From positions 248,001 to 312,000 of the forward strand of contig QZCP01000035.1 of the NCBI GenBank assembly GCA_003956705.1: a stretch of 64,000 bases of DNA, read 5' to 3'. The position numbers and the translations under genes were made by a program. This document shows, one piece after another, positions 1 through 12,207 of this stretch. Source of the DNA: Brevipalpus yothersi (Eukaryota; Arthropoda; Arachnida; Trombidiformes; Tenuipalpidae). How positions within the stretch are numbered: position 1 is the first letter of the stretch; each line of letters starts with the position of its first letter. The notes under the pieces were generated by a model. It was not told the DNA's origin. It saw only the letters and a list, made by a program, of their open reading frames with translations, and did no database searches.

Positions 1-76
1 ATAATGAACCTGAAATACTTCTCTCTTTTTTCTTTCAAGCTAGTCAACTTAGTCTTTCTAATTCCAAGGACTTCAA

Positions 77-80
<4 letters not shown>

Positions 81-143
<63 letters not shown>
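81..143. repeat. (TC)n microsatellite
   Basis: A pure run of about 31 TC units. A short GA run follows at about 162-171, so complementary tracts lie close together and could fold back on each other. No gene is seen next to it. Confidence 0.97.
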
Positions 144-146
<3 letters not shown>

Positions 147-2982
147 GCTCGAAGTAATAAGAGAGAGAGAGTAATAACTGCTCATTTGATTCTTCCCTCC
201 TTAATTAACCAGGAGTCAGGCCTAGTCAGGGAGATGGGCAAATTCTTCCTATCACATGGATTTGTCTAATCGGATATTGGTGGACGATCAACTCAAGATT
301 GGTGATAATATAATAACCTTTGAACTTCTGAATCGCATGTCAGACGTGAGCCAGCGCGTGTTGCTCAAAGATCAACAGCAACGATAATCAATTACATGAT
401 GCTGGTGATTCACAATAATCGATAGGTGCTGGTGTGAAAATTTTCCTCCTTTTCCGGAATAGTTTCAGTTTCCATGGGAAAAGAGGAAAAGATAGTTTGT
501 ATTTTTTCCAAATATTTTGCTGGAAAATTCATCGTCAATCGAGATAGCTTTTCAATCAGTTTACTCATGGAAATAACATATTCAATTTCCTCATCTAAAA
601 TGACTTCACGCACAGATTTATCACCGATGGAAGGATAAGTTTAGACTTGTAAAAAGCTGCCATAACAGGTTACTCAGAAAATATCAATCAATCCATCAGT
701 TTATGGCCGTGTCATTTTTTGTAACAACAATTCCTCAACGATGAGTCAAAATTAATGGAAATAATCATCTTTAGAATGATACAACATGCATGCTAAACAT
801 TTTCCAAGAGTTTTTGGTGCTCAAAAAATCATCCTGTTGTAACTTATATTTTGATCAATCCAGAAAATCTAGAAAAAAAATTCACAAATCAACAGAGAAT
901 GGCATTGAAAAGGGCTTGGAATTTCCGGGGCTTCGATTTTTTTTCTTGTTCCAATCACGTAGGCCACTTTGCTATAAGTATATTTATAGCTAGTTGCATC
1001 ATCATCGCCTTATTCGAATTACACCTCACCAGAACGATGATATTATCAAATCTGTGGAAGAATTTGTCACTTGACTCTAGTTTCGGTTTGAGTTCATTCA
1101 ACCTATACCCTGAGAAACCGAAATAAACTAGACTATTAGAGCCCACTAACCTTGACTGAGAACTAGTAATCAAATCCAAAAAAGTTGGCCACGCTAAAAT
1201 CAACCGGGCGGTGGTTGAATTGACTCTCGATAAGCTTAATCTTTGCCCAGTAGCTTGCATAAATACATTCAAGATTGAATATTGCTGAATATTGATCGGC
1301 CTTCCAAAATAGCTCTATGCTGAATCGGGAAAGTATGAAGAGAAAAATATGCTGGTTCAATGGTGATAAATTATTGAACATGTACATGTAGTTTGAAAAA
1401 GAAACTTTGGAGAAAGCAAATTATCATCATCACTCAAGTTAATTTTGTGCGAGTTCTTTGCTTTGCTCATCTCGCCAAGATGTTGGGTAGAGATAAAAAC
1501 TTGTATAACGTAACATTATAATCAGTTTCTAGGATTGAAATGAGTATATCATTAGATTGAAAGTTTGTTCTTAAGGAAACTGAAATCACATAGAAATTGA
1601 CAAAATTACAATGATGAACATATGCTCATCATTGTAATGTAATGTCATTGTAGCTTGTTATATAACAAGAGAAAAGGAAAAATATATATTCTGCGGATTT
1701 AATTAAGTTTACGAAAAAAAAGCCACAAAGTTATATGGAAAAATCTGCCTAACTGAAAATTATTACACAGCAATCGAAACAGCTCTGAATGAAAGTTTCG
1801 TCATCACCATGAAACTCGGTTACGTCTCTCCCCTGATCGCGTCTAGAAATGCAGGTTTAATCGATTATCGAAACACTTTACTCACAGTCTCAAGTAGAAT
1901 GGATTTCTCTGTCTATCTTGTTTCTTTCAATATTTTTCTCAATGCGATTACTTCTTCATGTGGAAACTTTGTCACCATCGCCAGTCTCAGTGATGAACAC
2001 ATCTCATTTCAGTGTGAGAGTGAAGTGATGATAAACAAATGATCAGTTAGCTAAAGTTAACCAACTTGATGCAGTGCGAAAAATATTTCTACTCCATGCA
2101 TGGGCTTGGGGCACGATTAAATTGAATGCCGGACTCCGAATGGTATACCTAACCGTGTTGTCAAGATTGAAGGAGGAGGATGATCATGATGGAGAAAAGG
2201 GTTGATATCATTTGATTGCGATTTGCCAAGCAGCCCGCACTTCGTTAGCTAGAAAAAAACTTTCCAAAATAATGTGAAAAAATACCTATCACGATGTTAT
2301 TGTGCTATCCCCCTTTTGCCGGCTAATCAGGCTGTTGATGATATCCAATAGTCAAGTGCAATTAACTATCCTTCAAAATCTATTGTCCAAACTCGAACCC
2401 CCGAATGATGTTGAGGACATTTAAGCTTGTATAATTTCTTTGATCTCTCTTTCTTTCTCTCTTCTCTCTTCTCACTATTCAATTATTCTATTCTTCTAGA
2501 CTTTTAGGAATCATCTTCATTCCGTCAAAAAATCTATCTTTGCTAATGTACAGCAGTTGCATTGTTGATCCACTGCTGTAGATATACGTTTGATTTTTTA
2601 TTCTTTGTTTTGTTTGGTCATAAGTTACATACTTAGTGTGCTAGATTGATGGATGAAATCCTAGAGTGGTTGTGTGCCTTGATTATCTTTTTCTACATGT
2701 TGTTTACAGACTGACCCATTGACTTCGAAAAGGTGTTTCAAATGACATAAGTTTCATGTGGAATCGCTATCAACGCTCTGCGCTTTTCGTGAAACAGATA
2801 CAAAGTCAGACACAAAAGGCTTGGCGAGGTCGTTGGATAAGTTTTCTAGGCTAATTGTGATCTTGTCGAAATGATCTGCTCAATGCTTCGAGTTAGTACG
2901 TAAATTGTGGATTTCTTGCTCAATTTGTCATCATATGAATTGATTTTCATTCCCAAGGATTTATGAAATTCTTTAACCTGTT
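144..2982. other. Gene-free stretch
   Basis: I see no convincing gene here. The small open frames, including a 67-codon minus-strand frame at 410-613, show no recognisable domain and no clear exon partners. The stretch is AT-rich and includes two neighbouring palindromic elements at 1605-1669, listed separately. Material just upstream of 2983 may include the lost 5' part of the P450 pseudogene, but I could not align it. Confidence 0.6.
1605..1669. repeat. Two adjacent palindromic elements
   Basis: Positions 1605-1617 and 1626-1638 are perfect 13 bp inverted arms around an 8 bp loop. Fifteen bases further on, 1654-1669 is a perfect 16 bp palindrome centred on TATA. The sequence shows the symmetry directly. 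Whether it is the core of a small non-autonomous DNA element or chance in AT-rich DNA cannot be told here, because I see no longer terminal repeats or target duplication. Confidence 0.6.
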
Positions 2983-4451
2983 CTATTAGTTGGCGATCCT
3001 GATCTAGTCAAAGAAACACTTGTCAAGCAATTTTTAACTTGTTCAAATCATAGAGTACAGTTGTTGATGATGAAATTGTTTGTGTGTGTCCATTTGCGAC
3101 CGATCATTAATGAGAGTTTTCCTATAGTTTCATGGTGATATCAATCAAATTGGAGGACAAATCATTTTCGGTTTAAAATATTAACAATGGAAACGAGTTC
3201 GATCTATTTTGAGTCCCACTTTCGAGGAATGTAGGGCCAAATTGATGAAGCAATTGGCACCTTGTTCAACAATTTGGAAGAGGCAGCCAGGCAGAGGTCA
3301 ATAATCCAGATATTAATGTGGAATCTTATCTTCTCTCCTTTACACTTGATACTTTTTTGGGTTGAGCATTCGGACTGTGAGAGTATTCTCTGTAAGATTC
3401 CAAGAGTCCATTTGTCAAAAATTTGAAAAAACTCTCTGGTATTCATGGCTATCACTGGGCGCTTTCATGAGTTTATCCAGGGCCCCTCTTGTTCTCTGTT
3501 CAAATTCAAATTCAGTATTCTCAATCCGAATGCATGAATCGATACTTTGAAATGTTCATTTTGAGCCTCATAGGAAGCCGTAACGAAATAACTCAATCGA
3601 AACAGTACAGATGAAAGGAAGTGAGGACACCAATGCAGGAAATGTCAAACGAGGTAAGATTGATAGATATTTTTTATTGCCTAATTCCATGGGAGCCATT
3701 CTATAAACATATGTTGATCAATATTTTATTTCTTCCTATTTTCCTACATCAAGAGCCAACTATGGAAGAGTTCTCATTTTCCTTATTGCTGGACACGATA
3801 CCACAGCAGCTACACTGTAGATGCTGATGCAATCACTTGACCAAGCATCCCGACGTTCAACAGAAACTGATAAACGGAATTGCTCCTTTGAGTGAAGAGG
3901 AAATTAAGGATTGGGAAGTGGTCAAATTTCCTCCTTGCCTTGAGGTGGTTATTTGTGAGATTGTGAGAATCTAATTCTTCACTATTGTCCACCGGTGTCG
4001 CGAGTGAAGAGACAGGGATCAGTGGAAGCAGGGGAATTGGCGGGAATAAAACTTCGAAAAAATCACCATTCTCGTGCATGCTATACACCATGATCCTTAA
4101 AATTTGCCTGAATCTGAAAAATTTGGTCCCAATTGCTCTTAATCCGAAAACATTTATAAAAATAATCTGACCGCTTTTCTGACTTTTACTTATGGCTCAA
4201 GATACTGGATTGGAAGTCCATTTGCTCTCAGGGAAATCAAGTCTTGCTTGAGCAAAGTTCTTAGAAAACTTCGCTTCGTGACATGTCCAGGGACCAAAGT
4301 AAGTCAATCAAGCGACTGATTTTTGACCCAGTTGGTACAATTTTGTTATCTTCTATCTTTTCAGGATGAATTGGAATTTTATAGAGGACAACTGGTGACC
4401 ACAGCCAAGGAGATCACTATTATAATTGAGATACTCAAGAGATCTGCATGA
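2983..4451 (+). pseudogene. Cytochrome P450 pseudogene, CYP3-clan type
   Basis: P450 signatures appear in order on the plus strand but in shifting frames. There is an early segment reading LLVGDPDLVKETLVKQF (from 2983), a C-helix/early segment RSILSPTF (about 3203), a segment DSKSPFVKNLKKL (about 3397), the I-helix oxygen-binding motif AGHDTT (about 3788-3805), the K-helix ExxR (3957-3968), a PPV stretch, and the haem loop FTYGSRYWIG (about 4179-4211). In the haem loop the invariant cysteine is TGG, tryptophan, at 4206-4208. In-frame stops and frameshifts separate the blocks. Plausible introns survive (GTAAG about 3655; GTAAG 4297 to CAG 4364), so this decayed in place and is not a retrocopy. 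The RSILSPTF block resembles the CYP3 clan (CYP3A/thromboxane-synthase-like). The N-terminal anchor is not seen. Loss of the axial Cys alone would remove catalysis. Confidence 0.88.
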
Positions 4452-5983
4452 ACTGAGGTGTCTTCGATAGCTTGATCCAATGTTGCAGCCAAGAAAGTGT
4501 CATAATACATAGCGTAATGTAATATATCAAGAGAGGCTATATCCTATCTATGGTCTCAGCATGTTAGCTTAGCGATTTCAGGATTATAAAGCAGAGGCTA
4601 GATGAAACTGGTGGAGATTTCCTAATTATTTTGGATATTTTTGCACAAAATGACAATCACGGTGCATAAAAACATTTAGAATGGATAAAATTTTAATCGA
4701 AAAATGGTTGACCTTGGGTACAAATTAACACGAATGAGAAATTTGCATATCAAGAAATTTTTGTTAATCGATTAATTGAAAAAGGAAGGATGCCAGGAGA
4801 GAAAAAATATGCAAGTTTTGGTTTTAAATGAAGGACACATTGGGAGTAGATGATAGCTCAGAATGGTTCCATCTTTTGGTTTGGAGGAATAAAACATAGT
4901 TATCAATGAGCACAGGTGATGGAGTAAACAGTTACTAGCCATGTAACAGGTACTGTACAGCAAAATGCGACGTAGTAAACGAATGAAGTTCTAAATAACA
5001 CAACGATATGCCAGAACGGATGAGACAGAGGATTGGAAAAGAATCAATTATACATTTCTCATAAGATTCTAGTGTGAAAACATGAGATGCGTTTTTACAC
5101 CGGAAAATAGCATCTTATGGTTATTTTTGATAAACCCGTTAGCCATTCCAAGGTTAATCCCATCATCTCGACTTTTAATTCAAAAATACATGTATTCTTT
5201 TTGATTGGATTCGAACAATGAAAAGTGATTTTAGTTTGAATCATTCCGATTAATCGAAACGATCAAGCCAAGGAATCAGATTAATTGAAGATAGGAGAAA
5301 AATGAATATAATTGGTAAATATAAATATAAGTCTAGAAAAAATCCAAGGATGGTCCTAAGAAAAAGAACAGAAGTTGACGGGGTATAGAAAAATAAAATG
5401 TTTTTGCTTTCATCATAAAATTATGTATTTCTGAAAGAACATCTTGTGTTTATGATCAAGAGTAGAGGAGAAAGAGGTTGAAGTTTAGGAGTAGGCTTAG
5501 CAATAAAGACGATGGTAGCTTTCTACAACTAATTCACTTCATTTCACTATGGCATTCAATCTAACTCTGTTCTAATCGGAATTTTTGATGAAAACCGAAT
5601 ATCTCCAAATTTTTGTCATCATGTTCAATCTACTCGAATGGAATTTTAAAATAGCAAATCAATTTTGGCAATTTTTGGTTACCACTACCGTTTATCATGC
5701 TAAATCCATGGGAAAGAATTTCGTTCGCTCATATTTTTTGATTTTGTTTTTCAACATAATATCGATGATATGCCTTTCCATTCACTGTTTCTTTTCATAA
5801 TACATAATATATATGAATGATGATGGAAGTTTATTCTGAATGTTTGAGAACGAGATTGCTTCGCGAAAGCTGGCTTGCCTTGCTCTCTTTAACGGTTGAC
5901 ACATACATGCATGGCACATGTTGGTGCAGCTTTTAATCATTTTTTGAAACACATCGCAATCGAATGGCTTGTATTGCAACGTC
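4452..5983. other. Gene-free stretch before tRNA-Tyr
   Basis: No supported gene. Short open frames on both strands look random and lack splice-linked partners. The DNA is AT-rich with no long repeat. Confidence 0.6.
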
Positions 5984-6072
5984 CCGACGATAGCTCAGTT
6001 GGTAGAGCGGAGGACTGTAGAATATAAAATGCCGTTATCCTTAGGTCGCTGGTTCGAATCCGGCTCGTCGGA
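5984..6072 (+). tRNA. tRNA-Tyr (GTA) with a 16-nt intron
   Basis: The acceptor arms CCGACGA (5984-5990) and TCGTCGG (6065-6071) pair fully, with discriminator A at 6072. The D-arm contains TAGCTCAGTTGGTAGAGC (A box), and the T-arm contains GGTTCGAATCC (B box). The anticodon GTA is at 6017-6019. A 16-nt intron lies at 6021-6036, directly after the base 3' of the anticodon, the canonical place for nuclear tRNA introns; tRNA-Tyr is the isotype that nearly always carries one in eukaryotes. CCA is not encoded, as expected for a nuclear gene. The product reads UAU/UAC codons after splicing by the tRNA endonuclease. Confidence 0.97.
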
Positions 6073-6628
6073 CATTTTTGCTGGATACAGCATGCTAAGA
6101 ATGAGAGGAGGACATTAATTTTATCGTTCTAAGACGAGCGGATCATATTTTATCGATAACTTGCTGAGTAGCATCGCGAAAGATGGAGAGTACGATAAGA
6201 TGGCTATCACTTCCCATTGATGGACAACTTTTTGCCCACCATTATCACCATTAACATCCATGATTAGATAATTGAATTGTGGAATAAAATCAATTTTTGC
6301 ACTCTAAATTCTCAATTAATCATAATATGCGATCATGAAGCCAGCACAAACCAGATTGATGATTACCGAAGAGCTGGCAAGTGATGCTGTTCAAGAACGA
6401 GCTTGCAATCAGTATGCGATCCCTATGCAATTGACTTTGTGATTGGCTCTCAGTTTGCCGGTGTGTGTGTGTTTGTTTACTTGCGGTTTATTCGTTGATC
6501 ATTTTGTTTTAATTGAAACCAATTTTCATTGTGACAGCAGTGTATCACAAAAATTCCACTCGCTTTCTACACATCATCAGTGATTTAGAGCTCAAAAATA
6601 TCCCAACTATTGGTCATCTGTTGATAAA
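6073..6628. other. Spacer between tRNA-Tyr and the COG7 fragment
   Basis: No gene recognised. The 3' part directly precedes the ATG of the COG7-like fragment and would include its promoter and 5' UTR if it is still transcribed. A short GT run occurs near 6462-6477. Confidence 0.5.
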
Positions 6629-7048
6629 ATGGTAAGGAATGGTAATTACTTCTCCCTCATCTTTATGTTTTATCATCATGGTTTGTGATGATGATGGATA
6701 ACTTTTATGCAATTGTTTGTGCTTGAAATTTATCTATTCACTTTCTAATGGTCCATCTGATTACACAAAACTCATTTTTTTGCCTGAATCTTTTTTGGCC
6801 AGGATTTCAAAGCTTTCACTGAGGACAATTTTGATCATGTCAATTGGATAAACGATACACTGAAGCCAAGTGAGAAAGAGGAGAATCCAGAAAATTATGC
6901 ATCCACCATGGTGTACAAATTGCAAGTGTTCATACAAGAAATTAATCAATCCCTAGAGGAGAGTGCATTAGATGTTATCAAAGAAATTCCCAAAATTCAA
7001 GAGCAGATTGACAACTTGAGTGAGGAAGCAGCAAAAAAATTTATCTAG
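6629..7048 (+). pseudogene. Detached N-terminal piece of COG7 (Golgi tether subunit)
   Basis: An exon ending exactly at ATG (6629-6631) is followed by GTAAGG. An acceptor TTGGCCAG (ends 6802) then opens a frame, 6803-7048, of 81 codons plus stop. Joined, it starts MDFKAFTEDNFDHVNWIN and continues with YASTMVYKLQVFIQEINQSL, the conserved opening of COG7 of the conserved oligomeric Golgi complex. It stops at about residue 82, whereas COG7 proteins are about 700-800 residues long. I find none of the remaining COG7 sequence downstream before ARIH2 begins at 7641. The retained intron argues for a DNA-level duplication or a gene split by rearrangement, not a retrocopy. It could still be translated as an 82-residue coiled-coil-like peptide. 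An alternative is a far-downstream exon joined by a donor near 7012 (GTGAGG), with ARIH2 inside the intron. Confidence 0.72.
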
Positions 7049-7640
7049 ATAAGAAAGGAGTACATCAAGCCCAAAAGAGCCGAAACGATTGCCCTAGTGA
7101 ATGGTACCTACTGGTGACTCTTGTTCTTCCTCTCTCTATCCCCAGTCTAGATATTTCCTGATCATACCCAAATATCATCCAAAAAAGAAAAATCATTTCC
7201 ATGATATCTCGATCATGAGGTTTGTCCTGGAATCCCGGTCAGGTTTTGGGTATTTGTGTGTATGGTTGAGAATGCTGATGTTGATTCATATTGAGAGTCA
7301 TTCCCAATAAGCAGGCGCACTGTTATTGAGTCACTCTCAAAAGATTTGAGTTAAAAATTGCAGCATAAAATCACATACACACAAGTATATTTACAGCCTC
7401 AAAGCAGGTTCATCGAAAAAAAAACATCAAGTGTGAACATCTCATCATCTTCATCATCCTCTCTCTCTCTCTCTATCTCTATCTTACACACTCATCTTCT
7501 AGATCCCTCCATCACAACCTAATTAACTGTTTGTGTGTGTATATCTTGGTCGATCTTGTTTTATGTGAATTGATCGTGTGTTTGTGTACAGTGTATATAT
7601 ATCTATGCGTTTGTGTATCAAGCCATAATAATATTGCGAT
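7049..7640. other. ARIH2 upstream region
   Basis: No gene recognised. This is the upstream and 5' UTR region of the ariadne-2 gene. It contains a short CT run near 7459-7474 and several GTGTGT stretches around 7530-7600. Confidence 0.5.
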
Positions 7641-7899
7641 ATGACGGAAAGCAGTGGTTCCGATGATGATGAACTATTCGATGATGAATACGATGAAAAC
7701 GGTGATTTTGATCATTATTATCGAATGAGTGATATTGAGAACGAAATAGACTATTTACAAGGCTCCGAGAAGATTAACGATCCAGAATATTTTGAGTATG
7801 AATGTTTACCTATCGAGGAAGTGGAAAAGCTATGGAATAATTCGGTCGAAGAGATTTGCAAATCAGTTCATGTTTCTCCTTCTAGAGCCAAGGTATGTC

Positions 7900-7981
<82 letters not shown>

Positions 7982-9943
7982 CTCTCTCGATTCTTCTTGA
8001 TTCCTCAAATAGATGTGCTCCTCAGCCAGCTTCCACCTTGAGGTTATGATTTCATATTTTCATGACACTTTGATAGATGAAAAAATATTTCTCACCAAAG
8101 TTCTAACTGAATCGTATGCCATGTAAACATTGCACGATATAGACATGATAATGAAGGATATTTAGAGGGAAAGAAAAATTTTTAGTTAAATTACATTTAT
8201 TTATCTCACGAGTTGACTGTCTCGTCGTCAAAGTTATCATCCTTTTTCTTTGTCTCTTCCGAGTCATCAGCCTCTGTTGATCACAATTCATTTACGTTGA
8301 CGTCTTTGAACTCTAATTCAACTCAATTGTCAACCTTGTAGCTTGAGGTATTTTTCATGTTTCGTGCTTTGTATCATTTTTGATCGTCCATATACATAAA
8401 TGTTACCACATTGTTAAAGACTACTAATCTGTTCCTGGTCAACTTGATTGTTCCACTAGCCTGACTACAGTAGCAATTGAGACATGTTAGCCAATTCCTT
8501 CATGTAATCTATCTTGCATCATCATCATCTTCATCAAACTATTCCTTTTTGGTTGAAGATGAAGAAAGATAGAGAAAGAGAGAGAGCAAGAAAGAATAAA
8601 GAAAGAAAAAACTTTAGATTGATCACAGCTTCCTTGTTGTACAGGTTCTACTATTCAAGTACGAATGGAATGTAGAGAAAATAAACGAAGCCCACCGTAA
8701 AGGTCATTTGAGTGGGCAAAATATTCATCCCAACGATAGTCAACTTTCATCATCGGTATTATCACCACCCTCATCCTTCTCATCCATATTGTCATCATCT
8801 ACCAATAACAATAATCGATTGAATTTGAACAACAATTATGATTGGCGGGACCCTGACTACACATCATTCATCCAATGTAGCACCTGTTTACGATCTCACT
8901 TGATCGATTCATGCGTTGGATTAGCCTGTGGACATCTATTTTGTAAAGATTGTTGGTCATCCCACCTAGAGACTCAAATATCTTCCGGAATAGCCACAAG
9001 TATTGAGTGTATGGCTCAGGGATGCCATGAGTTGGTGCCGGAAGATTTTGCGCTCGATCTACTCAAAAAACCGGCTCTACGAGAGAAGTATCAGCAATTT
9101 GCTTTCGCAGAATACATACAATCACATCCGGAACTGCGCTTCTGCCCAGGACTTAACTGTAACGTTATCATACGGTCAAAGGAGAACAGGTCTAAAAGAG
9201 TTGTATGTATACGATGTAAAACAAGCTTCTGCTGTAGATGTGGTGGTGACTATCATGCGCCCACTGATTGTGCTGTGATACGAAAGTGGCTGACCAAATG
9301 TGCCGATGATTCAGAAACAGCCAATTATATATCTGCTCATACGAAAGATTGTCCTAATTGCCATATATGTATAGAAAAGAATGGAGGATGTAATCATATG
9401 CAATGTCTCACATGTAGACATAATTTCTGTTGGATGTGTTTGGGTGATTGGAAAACTCATGGAAGTGAGTATTATGAGTGTTCCAGGTATAAGGAAGATC
9501 CAAAAGCAACCTCAGAATCTACCAATGTTCAAGCACGAGAAGCATTGAAAAAGTATCTTTTCTATTATGAAAGATGGGAGAATCATGCCCGAAGCTTGAG
9601 GCTTGAGAAGCAAGCGTTAGCTAAAATCAAGGATCGCATCCAACGTGAAGTAATGTCTAACAAGGGGACTTGGATTGATTGGCAATATCTACTAGATGCT
9701 GCCAATTTGCTTGCCAAGTGTCGCTACACCTTGCAATATACATACCCATACGCCTATTACATGGACTCTGGGCCAAGAAAGCAGCTATTTGAGTATCAGC
9801 AAGCTCAATTGGAAGCTGAAATTGAGAATCTTTCCTGGAAACTAGAAAGAGCAGATGCCACTGACCGAGGAGATCTTGAAAATCAAATGGACATTGCCGA
9901 AAAAAGACGAACCTCACTTCTGAGAGATTTTCTGGCAACATGA
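7641..9943 (+). CDS. ARIH2: Ariadne-2 RBR E3 ubiquitin ligase
   Basis: Two exons: 7641-7892 and 8645-9943, about 516 residues (human ARIH2 is 493). The N-terminus is acidic (SGSDDDELFDDEYDE) as in the family. RING1 begins at CSTCLRSHLIDSC, followed by the IBR zinc ligands and RING2 (HTKDCPNCHICIEKNGGCNH), whose GGC cysteine is the position that carries the ubiquitin thioester in RBR ligases. The C-terminal Ariadne domain (from about KKYLFYYERWENH) is complete through RRTSLLRDFLAT. ARIH2 is known to work with neddylated CUL5-RBX2 ligases, adding the first ubiquitin. The 752 bp intron carries a long TC/TTTC microsatellite. The start is set by the acidic N-terminus and a clean GTATG donor that keeps frame. 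No damage is seen and identity is very secure. Confidence 0.96.
7903..7988. repeat. (TC)n/(TTTC)n compound microsatellite in ARIH2 intron 1
   Basis: A pure TC run from 7903 to about 7958 grades into TTTC units to 7988, starting only 10 bp after the exon 1 donor. A polypyrimidine tract of this length this close to a donor is unusual and could affect splicing. Confidence 0.96.
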
Positions 9944-12207
9944 TAATAGAGCACAAATGTTATTTATCGTTGTATGTCCTTACTTTTTCTTTCAAATTAG
10001 GTAAATATATTTTTTTCTCGCACCCTTAAAAGGTGTCTTCTTTTTACGACATTAATTTTTTGTGTATTCGTGATTCTCCATCTGGTTCTAGTGAGTTTCA
10101 GGATAGAATTTTGAACTTTAACGTCGACTTTAGACGAATGCTTGTGTTATTTGTGGTGTTCTAGGATTCGTTTTGAATGAAACGTAAACGAACAGCCAGG
10201 AGCTGGTCTAGCTGTCAACGGTAATCTTAGCCGGTTTTGATTACTGCAATTCATAATTTCTCAGGGAGCATTGTTTTCCAGTTTTTTACAAGCAGGGAAC
10301 AAATGGACTTATAAGAAGAATTTCTACAAGGTTCAGAATGACATTCATTTTTCATGGAGGAAGGCTTGACGTTATCGTGTCAAAAACTCCTCACTCACCC
10401 ACCATCCATAAAGAAATGTTCTTTCTTTGACTTATGTCTCGCCAGAATCCCAGTATAAGCTGTAATGAGACGCTGATTAACTGCTTCTTCGTTCGTGTTG
10501 TTAGGAATTCGTGCAATACATAAATTAGACGACTCAAACGCTCTGAATGTAAGTAATCATCTTTCACCGTGTTTCTCACATTTTTGCAAGATGCTGAGGT
10601 GATAAACGGCTAATTTTTTATCTTTTCTCAAAATTTCTCACATTAATTGAAGTAAAAATTAGTCATGTAAGACCCAATATCATTTTTAACATCTTCAACT
10701 GTTAGAGGAACTCTCAAAAAAGACTTTGACTTGGTCTCTTGACATCCGTATCGAATCTGATTGCCACGCTCTTCTCATCAGATAAGTTTTATTTAAATCT
10801 CACCACTGGATCCTCGTTAGCATCGCAAAACTTGCAAAAAAAGGTGGAAATAATTTTTTGTATATCCTCACATTGCTGATCGAATGGATCTGATAGACAA
10901 ATCTCAATCATCAACCGTTAATCAGAGCACGTATTACAAATAGATTTTTTTCATACATTCACACATCTTTTTATCTCGCTTAATCTGACTACACATTGAA
11001 GGTCGATGATCTTGAAGGCCTTTCGAGATGGTATCAGATAATCGGAAAGGTTCAAATGAGCTGTTTCAAGCTTTCGATCTTCAATCTATAGTCTTTTCAA
11101 AGCCATTCAGTAGAGCTGATCTTTCTTACCTAATGGTTACACTTTATCTATACAGACAGATCATTCATAACTCATTTTTATGAATCAGCGATAGAATCAG
11201 CAGAAGATAGTCCCACTCTTTCTCTTCAAAAGTAGAGAGAGGGAAGCCCAATATTTATCCCAAAAATCACAATCCCATCCAATACAAACACAAAAACATT
11301 TCATCCGAAGATATCAATTGTGGGTCATCGGCTAGATTGACAAGAACAAAGCATCATTTTGGAGTCAATCGTAGGCCACTCGCCGAGATTGTGTGTGTAT
11401 TGCTGAGGGTGAGGAGCACAATTGAATGTCCTGAATTCTAACTTCACGTCTCCCTGTCGCTTTTTAATATTTGGCCTATTATGTCTATCGCTCAGTTTTC
11501 CAAACATTCCATCCTTTCCATAACTATAAATACCAAGCTCATCTCATCTTTCTCTCTTTCTCTCTCTCACTCACTTATTGAAGATGATTTTAAGCCTCCG
11601 CCTATCGTCCCCTTTTCATCTTCTCTCTTCTTCTCTGTCTCGGGCCATTTCTTATCACCGACCCCCTCATCTTCATCCTCCTCCTCCTCCTCCTCCTCTT
11701 CCCTCATCCATTATCTGACTTGTGGAAAAGCACTTTGCAACCTGTAAGCGAAGGTTCCGCTCCGTAATAAGCTCGTCGAATGCAGCCGATGGTGGCCAGA
11801 TGAGAACACGCGCCTGTTTCGTAATGTAACGATCTTGGCCAACGATCGTCAGTCGTGTTTTAGTCATCTCTTGGAAGCTTATCTTCTTTTCCCTTTGATT
11901 GCTTTGCTTGCTTGTCAATCTACTTTGCGATACCTTATCACATTTGACCACCATTGGTTATCAATTTAACACTGTGGATGACTTTTTGGTGGAAGAAAAA
12001 CAAATCAATAACCATTTTGTTGATCCGTCTCTGTGGAAGTGACTTTGCGCTCTTGTGACTTTTTTTCACACTGTGATCAGTTTGATTTGTTTTCCATGAT
12101 TGTTGTTGCCATCAGTGGATCAGCTTGAAAGTGATTTGCATCCTGAAAAAGAAGAGTGAAAATTTTCTAGTTGAATTTTGTGTTCACATCTAAGAATCAC
12201 CATTAAG
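9944..12207. other. Intergenic region, ARIH2 to ACOX
   Basis: A 2.3 kb stretch with no supported gene. It contains the ARIH2 3' end and the ACOX promoter/5' UTR. A CTC-type trinucleotide run (about 11674-11700) makes poly-Ser and poly-Gly open frames on the two strands, which I treat as artefacts. Confidence 0.6.

Noticed and set aside
410..613. 67-codon minus-strand frame with an amphipathic look
   Set aside because: Composition is protein-like and it could be an exon, but I found no partner exon and no family, so I do not list it as a gene.
11481..11954. Poly-Ser and poly-Gly open frames near 11.5-11.9 kb
   Set aside because: Caused by a CTC trinucleotide run. No start context, splice partner or domain.
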